Shown here: positions 54,450 through 55,104 of the stretch, one piece after another
How positions within the stretch are numbered: the first letter of the stretch is position 1
How the letters are laid out: each line of letters opens with the position of its first letter
NCBI GenBank assembly: GCA_903927025.1
Contig: CAIYLG010000018.1
Coordinates: forward strand, 1-55,104
Length of the DNA stretch: 55,104 nt
Reading direction: 5' to 3'
From: an uncultured Armatimonadota bacterium
GTDB lineage: Bacteria > Armatimonadota > Fimbriimonadia > Fimbriimonadales > Fimbriimonadaceae
The notes under the pieces: model-generated
The model's input: only the letters and a program-made list of their open reading frames with translations
Databases searched by the model: none
Told to the model about the DNA's origin: nothing
Translations under genes and position numbers: made by a program

Positions 54450-54962
54450 TTAGTGCCGATCCTTCTTGAGAGCCTTGAGAATTCCAAGCAGATTCTCCCC
54501 GCCAGGATAAAGGAAGTTCGAGAACCGCCAGGAGCCATTGTGTTTTTCGACCCTTGCCAGCACATCCGTCTTCGCGTAGGGTTTTCCGCCAGAGACAGCC
54601 ACTATCCAGTCGTTGCCTCTCTTCTCCACCTTGCCGGCAAAGTAATGACTCACCGGATCCTGACTGTTTAGGAAAGGATCGAAATCAAGGCCGACGATCT
54701 CACCCGGCGATTTCGCAGATGCTGCTGCATCTTCATGAAGCGCTTTGAGGAGTGCAGGGCTAAACCAGGAGCGTCTCGGCTTCAGGGTCGCATCCCATAG
54801 GGGTCCCGTATGCTGATTCAGAGCTTTGGCGACGTACCAATCATAGAATCCCTGAACAAAGTGTCTTGCAGACTTTGCTTCTGGGCGCTCGGGAGTTCTT
54901 GCAGCGATGGGTTGCGCGCACGTGACGGCGCAAAGGAATGCAAAAGTCAGTTTTATGTCCAT
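54450..54962 (-). CDS. DUF3828-like secreted protein
   Basis: 170 residues. MDIKLTFAFLCAVTCAQPIAARTPE is a signal peptide. FVQGFYDWYVAKALNQ, FSPALLKALHEDAAAS and DFDPFLNSQDP are typical of DUF3828, a small periplasmic family found in many Gram-negative bacteria with unknown function. The C-terminal KTDVLARVEKHNGSWRFSNFLYP completes the fold. It is convergent to the serpin gene, with 12 bases between stops. Bases 54963-55104 show no feature. Confidence 0.82.
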   Translation of the reverse strand: MDIKLTFAFLCAVTCAQPIAARTPERPEAKSARHFVQGFYDWYVAKALNQHTGPLWDATLKPRRSWFSPALLKALHEDAAASAKSPGEIVGLDFDPFLNSQDPVSHYFAGKVEKRGNDWIVAVSGGKPYAKTDVLARVEKHNGSWRFSNFLYPGGENLLGILKALKKDRH

Positions 54963-55104
54963 TTTCGTGGTGTGTTAAAACGCTAGCAGTGTTGGCAAAG
55001 CTGAAGCAATCATTCGTCCTGACGAATTACCTGTCCTCGGGCTTCGTTAAGAAGGTCTAGAACCCCAAAGAACCCTGCCCATCGATCTAAATATCGTTAT
55101 CCAG

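Noticed and set aside
1-55104. tRNA, rRNA, insertion sequence or prophage genes
   Set aside because: No T-arm/acceptor patterns, transposase, integrase or phage structural motifs were recognised in reading both strands.

Overview
The window looks like a chromosomal segment of a free-living, carbohydrate-degrading Gram-negative-type bacterium, most likely an Armatimonadota (Fimbriimonadia-like) member or a neighbour of the Planctomycetes. This is inferred from gene content: a DUF1559-type prepilin with a C-terminal FFDGHAK signature, a GntR-LacI hybrid regulator, many secreted WD40/kelch/HAF beta-propeller proteins, a Planctomycete-type tandem cytochrome c, GH127/GH43/GH-D-like hydrolases, a serpin, and frequent TTG/GTG starts. 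Base composition is moderately GC-rich and even. No rRNA, tRNA, CRISPR array, complete insertion sequence or prophage was seen, and no single gene cluster stands out as a wholly new multi-gene system.

Layout. 0-5 kb: small membrane and lipoproteins, a PsiE-family protein, a TPR fragment and an M61 peptidase. 5.5-11 kb: a 1276-aa secreted WD40 protein ending in six ~95-aa Ig-like repeats, then a secreted kelch protein carrying one more copy of that module, separated by a strong hairpin and a direct-repeat-bounded segment. 11-18 kb: a YdcF/DUF218 protein, an orphan Phd-type antitoxin, a zinc-finger protein, and an operon reading leftwards (GntR-LacI regulator, prepilin, small lipoprotein, secreted protein) with a candidate autoregulatory operator; then a triple-haem c-type cytochrome, a GNAT and a DUF2809 membrane protein. 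18-26 kb: a WD40 protein, a lipoprotein, secreted unknowns, a large clan-D-like glycoside hydrolase and a serine hydrolase.

26-29 kb holds two type II toxin-antitoxin loci: DUF1778-GNAT, whose toxin is interrupted by one in-frame TGA, and VapBC. They lie among membrane proteins, one with a double zinc ribbon. 30-34 kb is mostly secreted or unknown proteins, including a DUF2330 protein. 34.7-40.2 kb is a sugar-utilisation locus: a XylR-like regulator divergent from a zinc alcohol dehydrogenase and a Gfo/Idh/MocA dehydrogenase, facing a Tat-exported six-hairpin glycosidase. 40-41.6 kb has an HNH endonuclease, a HicB antitoxin and, on the opposite strand, a short HicA-like reading frame. 41.7-47.9 kb has membrane, Cys-rich DUF5685, HAF-repeat and galactose-oxidase-like proteins. 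48-54.9 kb is a second plant-polysaccharide (arabinan/arabinoxylan-like) set: GH43, an SGNH esterase and GH127 with a discoidin-like C-terminus, flanked by a divergent serpin and a DUF3828 protein.

The regulators, dehydrogenases, glycosidases and esterase fit stepwise breakdown of hemicellulose-like polymers outside the cytoplasm and oxidation of the released sugars inside. The toxin-antitoxin loci and small remnants mark the points of gene turnover.
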